This document shows, piece by piece, positions 54,078-64,000 of a DNA stretch of 64,000 nt. A model generated the notes under the pieces. The model was given only the letters and a program-made list of their open reading frames with translations. It did not search any database and had not been told where the DNA came from. Positions within the stretch are counted from its first letter, which is position 1. Every line of letters begins with the position of its first letter. A program made the position numbers and the translations under genes. Origin of the DNA: Desulfobacterales bacterium (GTDB lineage: Bacteria > Desulfobacterota > Desulfobacteria > Desulfobacterales > JAIPEE01). The stretch is taken from assembly GCA_021737275.1 (NCBI GenBank), contig JAIPEE010000011.1, positions 1 to 64,000 on the forward strand, in the 5' to 3' direction.

Positions 54078-57000
54078 ATGAAAAAAAGCATACTTTTATG
54101 CGCACTTTTACTGATTGCCGGTATGTTTATGATGTTGACAGGAGCTCAGGCGAATCCATTAACTGGTACTTTGGATAGCGGCTCCTATACTTCAGATACC
54201 GACATCACTACAGATGAAACAGGCGGATGTATTATCCCTGCTGATCATAATGTCCAATTCGTTTCTAATGGGAAAATTATACTTAAGAACGGGTTCCATG
54301 CTCAACGCGGCAGCAAGCTCAATACATATCTGAATCCAACAGACCTTAATGATGTTGACGAAGATGGCATGCTTGATTCATGGGAATTTATACATTTCAC
54401 AGACATTGGTATTGCAGCGCTACCCGGTGATGATTATGACGATGATGGTTTTAATAATAAGCAAGAGCATGATATGGGGACCAACCCCAATAAGAAGACA
54501 CCGACAGTGACTATTAGTGCGGATCCTGAGCTTCTTGTAACAGGCAGAACAACAACATTGAGATGGTCTTCCATCAATGCAGTTTCTGCAACACTGGTAA
54601 CCAAATACGGCAATGGGTCTGTAAAAAGTACAGAAAGTGTTGATACAAATGGATCTATGGTAACTGATCCTCAATATAGTGATATGATCTATGAAATTTC
54701 TGTTTTGAGCGAGTCTTCAGAATCAGCAACAGATAGCTTAGCCGTCAGGTTCCCTGAACCGGAAATTGAGCTTTATGCTGATCCTGATCCATTTTACCTT
54801 GGTAATTCTACAACACTTTACTGGAATATTAATTATGCAAGTTATGCGGCTTTGCACGTTAAAGTTGGAGATCGATATGAATTAATTAATGAAATTGATT
54901 CAATGAATGGATCCATTCCTGTAATAATAGATAAATCAACAGAATATCGTATATATGCAGGCAATGTTGAGAATTTTGATCGTAAATATTTGACTATAAA
55001 TGTCTTAAGGCCGCCTAAAATAATATCCAATCCGACAACCATTTTATCCGGTGAGACGGCAACATTGAAATGGGATGCTACCGGCGCTGACACTTGTATA
55101 GTTGAGCCAACACCGGGAGGCAATGTTAATCCGGTTGGTGAGTTTTCTGTGGTGCCAACCTCCTCAACAACTTATACAATTACTGCAACATACGGTGCTG
55201 AGGAAGTCAGTGCCACTACAATTTTGAATGTGGCTGAGGTGATACCTCTTAACGTTCCTTCGGACTTTGCTACAGTACAAAGCGCTATTGATTCGGCATC
55301 TGACGGTGATTGGGTGCTTGTCGCTGATGGAACCTATACAGGTACGGGCAATAAAAATATTGATTTTCTCGGTAAGAAAATTACTGTCCGATCAGAAAAT
55401 GGACCGGAAAACTGTATTATTGATTGTGAGTCAGATGGACGTGGATTTATATTCCAGAATAGTGAATGGTCGAATTCTGTAGTATCAGGTTTTACAATAA
55501 TAAATGGATATGCTGATAAAGGTGGGGGCATATGTTGTCAGACGTCGTCCCCAACAATTGAAAACTGTATCATTACAAATAATTCTGCTTCAGAAGATGG
55601 GGGCGGTATCTATTACCGGGCTATAGATGCCATGCCGGATGCAACATATCCAGAAATTCGAAAATGTATTGTTAAGTATAATATTGCCGATGAAAACAAT
55701 GACACTTCATATGGCCAGGGAGGAGGTATCTATCTTGACAATTATGATACGGATTATCGAATAACATTATCAGCCTGTGATATCAGCAACAATATCTCAA
55801 CTTCCAATGGTGGCGGTTTGAAAATTAGCGGAGATGTTGATGTTATTAATTGTATGATAAATCAAAACTATGCATCAGGTGCTGCAGGTTTTTATTCAAC
55901 GGGAACATCCAGTGTTATTAATATTATTAATTGTACTATATTTGATAACTTGACTGATAATCTAAGTTCATGGTTTGGCTGTGTTTTTAATAATGAATCT
56001 ATTTATATGACAATACGAAACTCTTTGATTGGAATTGATTACTCTTATTCTATAGGAGAAAATGTTCATCTCTGGTCTTCTGCCGGGGGAATACAATTTC
56101 ATTATAGCGATGTTTTCAATACATCTATTGTTGATGGTGATTATGGTGAAGGAAATATTAGCACTGTGCCGTATTTTATTTCTAGCTATCGAGATGATGA
56201 CGAAGACTATCATCTTTATACCTCTATATCTTCAGGCACTTGGGCAGGTAACTACGCTGTTGATAAAGCCGCATATATTGATGCGCCGCTCACAGACATA
56301 GATGGAGACTTCAGACCACAGGGCGTAGGTATAGATATCGGGGCCGATGAATATGTTAAGATTGCAGAAGTTGATTTTACGGCCAGCTCAAACTCTATTC
56401 AAGAAGGTGAAACGATCACGCTCGCATGGCAAACAACTATTGTTGATTCATGCAAAATGCGATCTATAACAAATGATAAATGGAAGACCAATTATGATAG
56501 TATCGATGTTAATGGGACAATGGAAGTCTCTCCTGATGAGACAACTACTTATTATCTGGAAACATATAATGCAGTTTCAGAAGAATGGTATCCTGTCACC
56601 GTTTATGTGGATGAAGCACCCAATATCATTTTTTCTGCCGATATCAACAGTATTTTCACTGGAGAATCAGTAACCCTTTCATGGGATGTAACGGATGCTG
56701 ATTCTGTCAGTATTGATCATGGTGTTGGAGATGATCTGAACTTAAATGATTCAACAGTTGTATCTCCAACGTCGACGACCACTTACACACTCACAGCCAA
56801 TAAAAATGGTATTCCGGAAACAGCCTCTTTGACAATAATTGTAACTGATCCTGTACCGGTTATCAGCTTTTCTGCCAATCCGGATAAAATTCATAACGGA
56901 GAGTCTTCGGCCCTGGAGTGGAATGTAACGAATGCCGATAGTGTCAGTATTGATAAGGGAGTCGGGGACAATCTGTTGTTAAATGATACAGCAACTGTAT

Positions 57001-60000
57001 CTCCGATCTCTACGACCACCTACACGCTTACTGCAACAAGTCCGTATGGCCCTGAAACAGCTACTGCAACAGTATATATTGCACCGGAAATCACTTTTTC
57101 TGCAGATTCGGTTTGTTCATTTGCAGGAGAGAACGTGACACTCTCATGGGATGTGGCCAATACGGATACGGTAACCCTTGATCCTGGTAATATTATTGTC
57201 GATAGTACAGGCATAAGAACGGTAACACCATCAGTTAAAACAACATATACATTAACGGCTGTTGGCCCTGGCGGTACGGAACAAAGTGCAATTACAGTCG
57301 TATGCGATGATGAATCTACAATTGCCGAACAGGTATTTCTGGAAGCAATCAACCGGGCAAGACAAGATCCGGAAGCGGAAGCATTACGTCTGGGTATGGA
57401 TTTGAATGAAGGATTGCCTCCAGGCACAATTAGTAGTGAGCCCAAACAACCGCTTTCATTCAACAGCAGCTTACTGCTTGCGGCAAGATGTCACGCTCTT
57501 GATATGATTAATCAGGATTATTATGAACATAATTCATTGGATGGCCGTACACCTTCTGATCGTGCGATTGAATTCGGATATCCATCTCGATATGTTGGAG
57601 AAAATATAGCGCTCAGTGATACAATAGATCCTGAAGCTCAAACAATGCTGAACTTGCATGATGTGCTTTTTATTGATGCGGGTGTTGACGGGAGAGGCCA
57701 CCGATTAAGTGTTTTAGATGATATTTATAAGGAAGTCGGAGTCGGTATTTCAAAAGGTTATGACAGTGTGTATCTGAATGATGATAACTATAAAATGACA
57801 TGTGATTTTGGAACTTCATTTTATGATTCAAAACTAACTCTGCTCGGCGTTGTTTATGATGATCAAAATGCCGACAGCTTTTATACCGCCGGTGAAGGAA
57901 TAGGGAATATTGAAATAAAAATTCTTGAAACCGGAGAAACAGTTACAACAGGTTATGCAGGCGGATATGATATCCATCTGTTACCCGGTGATTATACCAT
58001 TCAGGCATCTTTACCTGGTGGGCAGGCTGTGAGAAGACAAATAAGTATTGGAAACAAAAACATAAAAGAGGACTTTATCATAAGTGAATTTGCCATGTTG
58101 TCACCACAGGTCAGTCTGGTTGCTAAGCCTGGTTATATTTTAGATGGTGATTCCGCCACACTGGTATGGAACTCTGTAAGTGCTGATTCCTGTTCTATTG
58201 AGCCGGGTGGGTTTACAAATCTTGATCCAAACGGTTCAATTGATGTAGCTCCTGCCGGCACTACAACATATACAATAACGGCAACAGGCACAGGAGATTC
58301 TACTTCACAGGCTGAGACCACGGTAACAATTTCTACAGCAGTACCTACTGTAAGCATAAGTGCAGATCCAACGCATATTCAATCCGGTGATTCAGTATTG
58401 TTATCATGGATATCTGAGAGTGCCGCGTCCTGCAGTATAGAGCCTAATCCGGGTATAGGGATAGGGGACAGGTTCGGAGAAATATTAGTAACATTAACTG
58501 AAACCACTACATATGAAATTACTGCTACAGGCCCGTATGGCACATCAGTTCCGGCTACCGTAACTGTTTATGTTGTGGATGAAGATACTGCTATCCTGAA
58601 CGGGAAAGTCACTGATGCTTTAGACGAGTCTTCTTTGGATGACGCAACCGTAACAGTAACCGATGCTGATAAATTGCAAACAGTAGAAACGTTTTCAGAT
58701 GGCTCCTACGTTGTGCCCGGTATTACCCTGGGGCAAGTTGAAATAACAATCAGCAAAGCAGGATACAACTCTGTTGTTAATGTAATCGGTCTTTCAGGTA
58801 TTGGACTCAATACACTGGATTTTGCGCTGTATAGTGATACTGCTGTTGCAACCGTCAATGGCATATTTACCAATGCAGCAACTTTGCAGCCTGAACCGGG
58901 CGTGACAATAGAAGTGGACGGCACGTGTATTTCAGGCGTATCAGGAGCAGACGGCACCTTTACATTAACTGATGTACCGATGGGAACTCAGTTGTTTCAT
59001 ATTACAAAAGATGATTTTGCTGATTATTCCCTTGAATATGATATCAATGAAGATCCATTTCAAATGGATCTTGTATATCCGACATCAATGGGTATCGCAT
59101 TTCCTGATACAATTAATACCGATGTAACCGGATATGTTTATGATGCAATGGCAGGTAAGCCTATTGCCGGGGCTATTGTAAAATTAGCCAAATCACCAAC
59201 TCATACCATAACAACCGACCAGGATGGAAATTTTGCATTGTCTGACCTGCCTGAAGGTTCCGGTATTTTCACCGCAATGGCAGAAAATCATGTTGCTATA
59301 TTTAAGAACCTTTCAATTATTAATGGCGGGGCAGATACGTTTAGTTTCAGTCTGCCGCCAACAACAAAAGGAACTTTAGAGGGCACCATAACGGATGCAG
59401 TTTCAGGCGAGCCGATACCATTTGCGGAAGTATCACTCGGTGAACACAGTATGCTCGGTGCAATGACCGAGGCAGACGGTACTTACGAGATGATTAATGT
59501 CCCGGAAGGTACACATACGGTTTACATTACCCATCCTGCGTATGAAAGTGTAACCGTTGATAATGTTAGTATGACCGACGGATCGACTGTAACGCTTGAT
59601 ATGATTTTGACTCATAGTCCGGTAACCGGATCCCTGGAAGGTACAATTACGGATAAGGATTCCGGTGCTCCCGTTGCAGGTGCGAATTTGGAAGTTGACG
59701 GAACGGGTATAACCACTACCACTGACAGCGGCGGATACTATTATCTGGCAAATCTTCCCGCAGGTCTGGTAAAAATATTGATTACCAATGCATCCGGTTA
59801 TGACGATACTTTCAGAACCACACCTGTTATGGCCGATGAAAATGGAATAACACCTACTGTAACAACAGCGGATTTTAAGTTGGATGTTTTTGACCCAGCC
59901 CCGCCGGATTCTATTTCGGTAGAAGTCACTGCTTCAGAAGGTGGTATTATTGAAACACCGGATGGCCGGTTTGCAGCCGTTATTCCGCCGGATGCATTAA

Positions 60001-61865
60001 GTGGTGATGCCATTATTACGTTAATGACACCTGCAGACGGTCCCACCGTTGTTCCGGGTGATGAACTGACACTTGATCCTGATCTTGGTTTGAGTGATGT
60101 CAAGGCGCTTGGCAGTCCGATACAGCTTGTTGTGGAACCGGCTGATCAGGGTGATCCCATTCCCACAATAGAAGGCTGGATATTGCTGACTGGCCGATAT
60201 TTTCAATCCGATGCTGATGATTTTGACCTGGATGAAAGTACGGCATTTCCTTATTACTGGGATGGGACACAGTGGACGGTTTTGCATATGAATCCGGGCG
60301 ATTTGGCGGTAGACCGGATCAATAATGCCCCGGTAGCTGTTGTTGAACTCTCTACAACACTTACGGGAGATCCTGTAGCATTATTAGGAAGTAGAGAAAG
60401 AATCCTGCTCGCATCTCTCAGTGATTATCTCCCTGATATGGATAATTCAAGTTTATTCAAGTTTATATTAGGAGCAATTATCAATAAGGAAGTAAGTGTT
60501 GAACCGAATGTAAAAATATATGATAAAGGTGATCTTGAAGTAGTAACAGAAGTACTTGGAACTGATTATGAACCTAATCCCAATGCGTTGCCATTTATGT
60601 TTTTTCATGGCTGGCTACCTCAAAATATTATCAAGAATGACTGTTCCGGACCAAACGAAGGGTATGAAGGTGGTCTTTTTGATGAAAATGATGCAGATGG
60701 TTATTCATTAGTTTTAAAAGATCTTGTCGAGGCAACGAATGGTGTTTACAGGCCAATGTTTGCTTCATACAATGGCAGGGCAACGATGGATAGCATTGGA
60801 AATGCTACAGCAAGAGAGTATAAAAAGTTGAATATAAAGGGTGATCCTGCAAAACCTGGTGACAGCAGCTCAGGAAAATTCCCTTATATTGATACTTTAG
60901 GATTTAGTAAAGGCGGCCTTGTATCTCGAACATTTCAGGCGAACTTTAATGATGTGCACAATATGGTTATGGTTGCAACGCCTAACCATGGTACATACAG
61001 TGTTATAAAAAATATTGAGCAGGTGCCTGGGAATATCGGGTTTTATTCTAAGATTCTGATGAGATGGAGTCCGGGCACGAAGGACCTCTTCCCATATGAT
61101 GACGCCAAATCGATAGACGAAACGGTTAATCCACGGATGCATGCCTTAAATACCAATCCCAAAAGTATACCTTCGGGCGATATGACACTTATAGCTGGTA
61201 CAGACGGTTTGGCTATTACAGGATTGGATTGGCCAAATGATAAAATTGTTCCTTTGACAAGCGTATTTTGCAGACCGACACAGCAACCGTATTCTTCAAA
61301 ATCTCTGCTGCAAGTTAAAGGTAATGCAAAGAAACTTGAGTATGACTTTCCGTTCAGTCATCTTACTTTTGGGGAATTGAATTTTAGATTAAAAAATAAT
61401 ACTGATGTCAGGGATAAAATTATCAACGGATTTTCTGACTGGATAGTGGCCAAAAGGATAGATAGCTACATTCCCTCTTATTACTCCGGATCCGGCTATC
61501 TCGCAGATATGGAGTGTGAAGTAGAAGTTGAATATAATGTGCTGGATCCTCAGTTGGACCCAAGTGATAATAGACAGGCTCGAGATTATGACAGAATTGC
61601 TTTGGTAATATATGCTATTGATGAAAGCGGCAACTATCATGTTGGTGGTGATTATGTTAATGCACAGGGGGATTTGATTAGAACAGAGCCAATAGTAGGA
61701 AATTCTATAGACAGGGGAAGTAATAATCCCTTAGAATTGTTTTCAAGAGCTTCTTTTCTTGAATCTGATAAAATTGTCTCAGTTGAATGCGAACTATCAT
61801 GGATTAAACCAAATCAAACAACTGTTTCGTTGGTGCCTAAAGGCAATTTTAAAATGCCTCAATAA
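54078..61865 (+). CDS. Giant multidomain secreted protein with SCP/CAP and lipase-like domains
   Basis: 2595 aa. The signal peptide (1-26) ends in GAQANP. Then: calcium-binding type repeats (DVDEDGMLDSWE, DDYDDDGFNNKQEHDMGTNP; about 95-145); several Ig-like repeats of the 'GESVTLSWDVTxADS...TTTYTLTA' type; a right-handed beta-helix (about 390-760, starting VPSDFATVQSAIDSASDGD); more Ig-like repeats; an SCP/CAP domain (about 1077-1250, EAINRARQDPEAEALRLG, YVGENIA); an SdrD-B-like domain; two further Ig-like repeats; four or five carboxypeptidase-regulatory-like domains (about 1505-1935); a ZU5-like domain (about 1945-2100, EGGIIETPDGRFAAVIPPDA); an alpha/beta-hydrolase part with nucleophile motif GFSKGG (about 2274); and a beta-rich C-terminus. 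Probably a cell-surface adhesin/hydrolase. Part of it is duplicated at 63286. Confidence 0.85.
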   Translation: MKKSILLCALLLIAGMFMMLTGAQANPLTGTLDSGSYTSDTDITTDETGGCIIPADHNVQFVSNGKIILKNGFHAQRGSKLNTYLNPTDLNDVDEDGMLDSWEFIHFTDIGIAALPGDDYDDDGFNNKQEHDMGTNPNKKTPTVTISADPELLVTGRTTTLRWSSINAVSATLVTKYGNGSVKSTESVDTNGSMVTDPQYSDMIYEISVLSESSESATDSLAVRFPEPEIELYADPDPFYLGNSTTLYWNINYASYAALHVKVGDRYELINEIDSMNGSIPVIIDKSTEYRIYAGNVENFDRKYLTINVLRPPKIISNPTTILSGETATLKWDATGADTCIVEPTPGGNVNPVGEFSVVPTSSTTYTITATYGAEEVSATTILNVAEVIPLNVPSDFATVQSAIDSASDGDWVLVADGTYTGTGNKNIDFLGKKITVRSENGPENCIIDCESDGRGFIFQNSEWSNSVVSGFTIINGYADKGGGICCQTSSPTIENCIITNNSASEDGGGIYYRAIDAMPDATYPEIRKCIVKYNIADENNDTSYGQGGGIYLDNYDTDYRITLSACDISNNISTSNGGGLKISGDVDVINCMINQNYASGAAGFYSTGTSSVINIINCTIFDNLTDNLSSWFGCVFNNESIYMTIRNSLIGIDYSYSIGENVHLWSSAGGIQFHYSDVFNTSIVDGDYGEGNISTVPYFISSYRDDDEDYHLYTSISSGTWAGNYAVDKAAYIDAPLTDIDGDFRPQGVGIDIGADEYVKIAEVDFTASSNSIQEGETITLAWQTTIVDSCKMRSITNDKWKTNYDSIDVNGTMEVSPDETTTYYLETYNAVSEEWYPVTVYVDEAPNIIFSADINSIFTGESVTLSWDVTDADSVSIDHGVGDDLNLNDSTVVSPTSTTTYTLTANKNGIPETASLTIIVTDPVPVISFSANPDKIHNGESSALEWNVTNADSVSIDKGVGDNLLLNDTATVSPISTTTYTLTATSPYGPETATATVYIAPEITFSADSVCSFAGENVTLSWDVANTDTVTLDPGNIIVDSTGIRTVTPSVKTTYTLTAVGPGGTEQSAITVVCDDESTIAEQVFLEAINRARQDPEAEALRLGMDLNEGLPPGTISSEPKQPLSFNSSLLLAARCHALDMINQDYYEHNSLDGRTPSDRAIEFGYPSRYVGENIALSDTIDPEAQTMLNLHDVLFIDAGVDGRGHRLSVLDDIYKEVGVGISKGYDSVYLNDDNYKMTCDFGTSFYDSKLTLLGVVYDDQNADSFYTAGEGIGNIEIKILETGETVTTGYAGGYDIHLLPGDYTIQASLPGGQAVRRQISIGNKNIKEDFIISEFAMLSPQVSLVAKPGYILDGDSATLVWNSVSADSCSIEPGGFTNLDPNGSIDVAPAGTTTYTITATGTGDSTSQAETTVTISTAVPTVSISADPTHIQSGDSVLLSWISESAASCSIEPNPGIGIGDRFGEILVTLTETTTYEITATGPYGTSVPATVTVYVVDEDTAILNGKVTDALDESSLDDATVTVTDADKLQTVETFSDGSYVVPGITLGQVEITISKAGYNSVVNVIGLSGIGLNTLDFALYSDTAVATVNGIFTNAATLQPEPGVTIEVDGTCISGVSGADGTFTLTDVPMGTQLFHITKDDFADYSLEYDINEDPFQMDLVYPTSMGIAFPDTINTDVTGYVYDAMAGKPIAGAIVKLAKSPTHTITTDQDGNFALSDLPEGSGIFTAMAENHVAIFKNLSIINGGADTFSFSLPPTTKGTLEGTITDAVSGEPIPFAEVSLGEHSMLGAMTEADGTYEMINVPEGTHTVYITHPAYESVTVDNVSMTDGSTVTLDMILTHSPVTGSLEGTITDKDSGAPVAGANLEVDGTGITTTTDSGGYYYLANLPAGLVKILITNASGYDDTFRTTPVMADENGITPTVTTADFKLDVFDPAPPDSISVEVTASEGGIIETPDGRFAAVIPPDALSGDAIITLMTPADGPTVVPGDELTLDPDLGLSDVKALGSPIQLVVEPADQGDPIPTIEGWILLTGRYFQSDADDFDLDESTAFPYYWDGTQWTVLHMNPGDLAVDRINNAPVAVVELSTTLTGDPVALLGSRERILLASLSDYLPDMDNSSLFKFILGAIINKEVSVEPNVKIYDKGDLEVVTEVLGTDYEPNPNALPFMFFHGWLPQNIIKNDCSGPNEGYEGGLFDENDADGYSLVLKDLVEATNGVYRPMFASYNGRATMDSIGNATAREYKKLNIKGDPAKPGDSSSGKFPYIDTLGFSKGGLVSRTFQANFNDVHNMVMVATPNHGTYSVIKNIEQVPGNIGFYSKILMRWSPGTKDLFPYDDAKSIDETVNPRMHALNTNPKSIPSGDMTLIAGTDGLAITGLDWPNDKIVPLTSVFCRPTQQPYSSKSLLQVKGNAKKLEYDFPFSHLTFGELNFRLKNNTDVRDKIINGFSDWIVAKRIDSYIPSYYSGSGYLADMECEVEVEYNVLDPQLDPSDNRQARDYDRIALVIYAIDESGNYHVGGDYVNAQGDLIRTEPIVGNSIDRGSNNPLELFSRASFLESDKIVSVECELSWIKPNQTTVSLVPKGNFKMPQ

Positions 61866-61883
61866 CTATTAAAGGAAGTTCAA

Positions 61884-63161
61884 TTGTACAAAATAAAAAA
61901 AAATAACAAGGCGTTATTAATAACTATACTGCTTATACTATTATTTACCTCCATTGCTAATGCAGGTTGGCACTTTGTTGAACCTATGCCCGTTGGTGTT
62001 TACGGACATGATGCAGCGTTAGGAGTGGACGGTAAAATCCATGTAATGGGAGGTTTTGTTTGGTATCATCATGACGGGCGCTATTCAAATATGGTTTATA
62101 ATCCGGATGGCGACTACTGGGAAGTGTTAATGCCAGTGCCTGGTTTTATTTTAAGACGTAAGATTGGTATATTTAATACTGAACTGAATAAATGGGAATG
62201 GAAAAAACTGAATTCTGAGATAGAAATTTCAGACATGAGTATAACGAGAAACACGAGTCTTGACAGGCAGGGAGATGGTGTAGCGATTGTTACCGGAATA
62301 GAGGGCAAAATCTATTGGATTGGAGGTAATGGCCGGTGGACACCTGGAGTGGGCGAAAGTATTGTGCTACCCTTTGATCCGGTATTTAACAAATGGCCTG
62401 AAGCAAACTCGCAGAGAGTATATTATTCAGAAACAGCATCCAGTGAAACTACAATTTTTGATACAAGTGTTCCTGAAATGAATGACCGCAGAATAGATCA
62501 TGAAGCTGTTATTACATCAGATGGAAAAATTTATGTAATGGGCGGCCGCCAGACAGAAATGATTGATGGCCCACATGGAGAAAGAGCCGGGAGAGAAGTT
62601 TTTGTTCTCGATTCACTTGAATGCTATGACCCGGAAACAAACACCTGGGAATACAAAGCCCCTATGCAACTAAAAAGAATGCTGTTTGCTGCAACAGTCG
62701 GCCCGGATGACAAGATATATGTTTTTGGTGGTTCGGTAGGCTTTACAGCAGATCCGGGAGTACTTACGCTGGATACTACAGAAGTGTATGACCCAAAGAC
62801 TGATTCCTGGTCAACTCGGACACCCATGCCAGAACCCAAGGATAACCATGTTGCGGTATTAGGTGCAGATGGAAAAATTTATGTTTTGGGTGGAAGCAAG
62901 GGGGGGGATACGCCACCACAAAGAGATGTCTTCATTTATGACCCTGTAAAAGATACTTGGGAAAAAGGTCCTAAAATGAAACGTCCCCGTGGAGCCCTGG
63001 CTGCTGTCGCTACGCCGGAAGGCAAGATCTATGCTATCGGTGGAACTGATGTCGGGGCGTATAAAGGCAGACAAAAATTAAATATGTTCCTTCCGAAAGA
63101 TTATGAAGTGTATGATGGTAAAGTTCAGGATACGGTGGAGGTACTGGATATTTTTGATTGA
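61884..63161 (+). CDS. Secreted Kelch-repeat protein
   Basis: 425 aa; the N-terminal signal peptide ends near SIANAGW. Six Kelch-type blades can be counted by their 'DGKIYVxGG' strands: DGKIHVMGGF, EGKIYWIGGN, DGKIYVMGGR, DDKIYVFGGS, DGKIYVLGGS and EGKIYAIGGT, giving a beta-propeller. Start codon TTG at 61884, 18 bp after the giant protein, with AAAGGAAG as ribosome site; the two are probably cotranscribed. Likely a binding or scaffolding partner at the surface. No catalytic residues are evident. Confidence 0.82.
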   Translation: MYKIKKNNKALLITILLILLFTSIANAGWHFVEPMPVGVYGHDAALGVDGKIHVMGGFVWYHHDGRYSNMVYNPDGDYWEVLMPVPGFILRRKIGIFNTELNKWEWKKLNSEIEISDMSITRNTSLDRQGDGVAIVTGIEGKIYWIGGNGRWTPGVGESIVLPFDPVFNKWPEANSQRVYYSETASSETTIFDTSVPEMNDRRIDHEAVITSDGKIYVMGGRQTEMIDGPHGERAGREVFVLDSLECYDPETNTWEYKAPMQLKRMLFAATVGPDDKIYVFGGSVGFTADPGVLTLDTTEVYDPKTDSWSTRTPMPEPKDNHVAVLGADGKIYVLGGSKGGDTPPQRDVFIYDPVKDTWEKGPKMKRPRGALAAVATPEGKIYAIGGTDVGAYKGRQKLNMFLPKDYEVYDGKVQDTVEVLDIFD

Positions 63162-63285
63162 TGGCAACATAGAAAGCAAAGCGTATCTCAAACAGAGTTC
63201 TCAGAGAAAATACAAGTCTTTTATTTAAAAAACATTGTGCTCTCTGTGTGCTTAAGTGAGCGAAGTGAACGGGTGAGAAATTTTT
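63162..63285. other. Intergenic junction upstream of the duplicated segment
   Basis: Non-coding text (CTCTCTGTGTGCTTAAGTG, GTGAGCGAAGTGAACGGG) that ends exactly where similarity to 59754 begins. An in-frame TGA lies just upstream of the junction. I see no promoter. Confidence 0.4.
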
Positions 63286-64000
63286 CTTCCCGCAGGTCTT
63301 GTAAAAATATTGATTACTAATGCATCCGGTTATGACAATACAACCAGAACAACACCCGTCATAGCGGATGAAGATGGAATAACACCTACTGTAACAACAG
63401 CGGATTTTAAACTGGATGCTTCCGACCCAACACCGCCGGACTCTATCTCGGTACTTGTGACGGCAACAGAAGGTGGCATTATTGAAACACCCGATGGCCG
63501 GTTTGCAGCCGTTATTCCGCCGGATGCATTAAGCGGTGATGCCATTATTACGTTAATGACACCTGAAGACGGCCCCACAGTTGTTCCGGGTGATGAACTG
63601 ACTCTTGATCCTGATCTTGGTTTGAGTGATGTCAAGGCGCTTGGCAAGCCCGTCCAGCTTGTTGTGGAACCGGCTGATCAGGGTGATCCCATTCCCACAA
63701 TAGAAGGCTGGATATTGCTGACTGGCCGATATTTTCAATCCTATGTTGATACTTATAATCTGGATGAAAGTACGGCATTTCCTTATTACTGGGATGGGAC
63801 ACAGTGGACGGTTTTGGAGATAGGCCCTGATCAAATGACGGTGGACGAAATAAATAATATGCCTATGGCCTTTGTTGGGTTATATGCTACCATCACAGGT
63901 GATCCTGTGACAGCAAAACTGGGAACCAGAGAACCTATTCTACTGGCATCTCTGGATAATTATATTCCAAATATGTTTTGGGCAGTTAAGTATAATCTGA
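63286..64000 (+). pseudogene. 5'-truncated duplicate of the giant protein's ZU5-like region, runs off window
   Basis: From CTTCCCGCAGGTCT onward this sequence follows 59754-60420 closely at DNA level, with long identical stretches around the ZU5-like and following region, and keeps the same frame open to the window end (AGLVKILITNASGYDNT, EGGIIETPDGRFAAVIPP, TEGWILLTGRYFQS-like text). There is no ATG and no signal peptide, and a stop stands immediately before the junction, so as seen it is a fragment without a start. It might continue into a second hydrolase domain past the window. It could also be a donor cassette for recombination with the intact gene. Confidence 0.7.

Noticed and set aside
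57020-57463. 147-aa minus-strand ORF inside the giant protein gene
   Set aside because: Shadow ORF opposite repetitive Thr/Ser-rich coding sequence; low-complexity and no ribosome site. The same applies to the other antisense ORFs at 58133, 58706, 59798 and 63330.
54078-61865. CRISPR or tandem DNA repeat in the giant gene
   Set aside because: The repetition is at protein-domain level (Ig-like and carboxypeptidase-regulatory-like modules) with diverged DNA; there are no direct repeats with unique spacers anywhere in the window.

Overview
The window looks like chromosome of an anaerobic Desulfobacterota (Desulfobacterales-like) bacterium. This is an inference from split glyQ/glyS beside recO, mfd followed by SurA-type genes, several B12-binding radical SAM proteins, and a moderate-to-low GC Gram-negative envelope gene set. 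No rRNA is present to confirm the taxonomy.

Layout. (1) 1-5 kb is an accessory edge. It has a RAYT-type (Y1) transposase element bounded by 25-bp inverted repeats, an unrecognised acidic protein, a TrkA-domain potassium channel, and a decayed second RAYT gene lying just downstream of a tRNA-Thr(CGT). (2) 5.1-20.2 kb is plus-strand housekeeping DNA: mfd, a SurA-N lipoprotein, a SurA-like PPIase, a RodZ-like protein, mgtE, recO, a GHMP kinase, glyQ, glyS, a small conserved protein and a divergent NAD-dependent DNA ligase. (3) 20.3-26.0 kb is a compact plus-strand lipid/polyketide-like operon: acyl carrier protein, condensation-fold acyltransferase, B12-binding radical SAM enzyme, FAD oxidoreductase and AMP-dependent acyl ligase. 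(4) 26.2-28.5 kb holds an MscS channel, an exported protein and a lipoprotein around a terminator hairpin.

(5) 28.7-52.1 kb is one 23-gene minus-strand operon in which nearly every junction overlaps by a few bases or is separated by less than 25 bp. Its gene content is that of an aryl polyene (APE/flexirubin-like) pathway: aromatic amino acid ammonia-lyase, FabG, four complete ketosynthases plus two degenerate ones, two ACPs, a double-hotdog dehydratase, a thioesterase, an AMP ligase, two acyltransferases, a GT2-DUF2062 glycosyltransferase, and a LolA/lipoprotein/MMPL export set. It also carries two radical SAM enzymes with B12-type N-terminal regions, a CrtI-like FAD desaturase/isomerase and a PagL-like deacylase, none of which belong to the classical APE set. 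One of its radical SAM genes is a clear homologue of the one in the 20-26 kb operon, which links the two loci. My working model: tyrosine (or phenylalanine) is deaminated to a cinnamate-type starter, loaded on an ACP, extended to a polyene, modified by the oxidoreductase and radical SAM enzymes, attached to a lipid or glycolipid anchor, and moved to the outer membrane. This hybrid is the best candidate in the window for an undescribed system.

(6) 52.9-64 kb is plus strand and encodes surface proteins: a tail-fibre-like exported protein, a 2595-residue multidomain secreted protein (Ig-like repeats, beta-helix, SCP/CAP, carboxypeptidase-regulatory-like repeats, ZU5-like and lipase-like domains), a Kelch protein, and a 5'-truncated duplicate of the giant protein's C-terminal part that runs off the window end.
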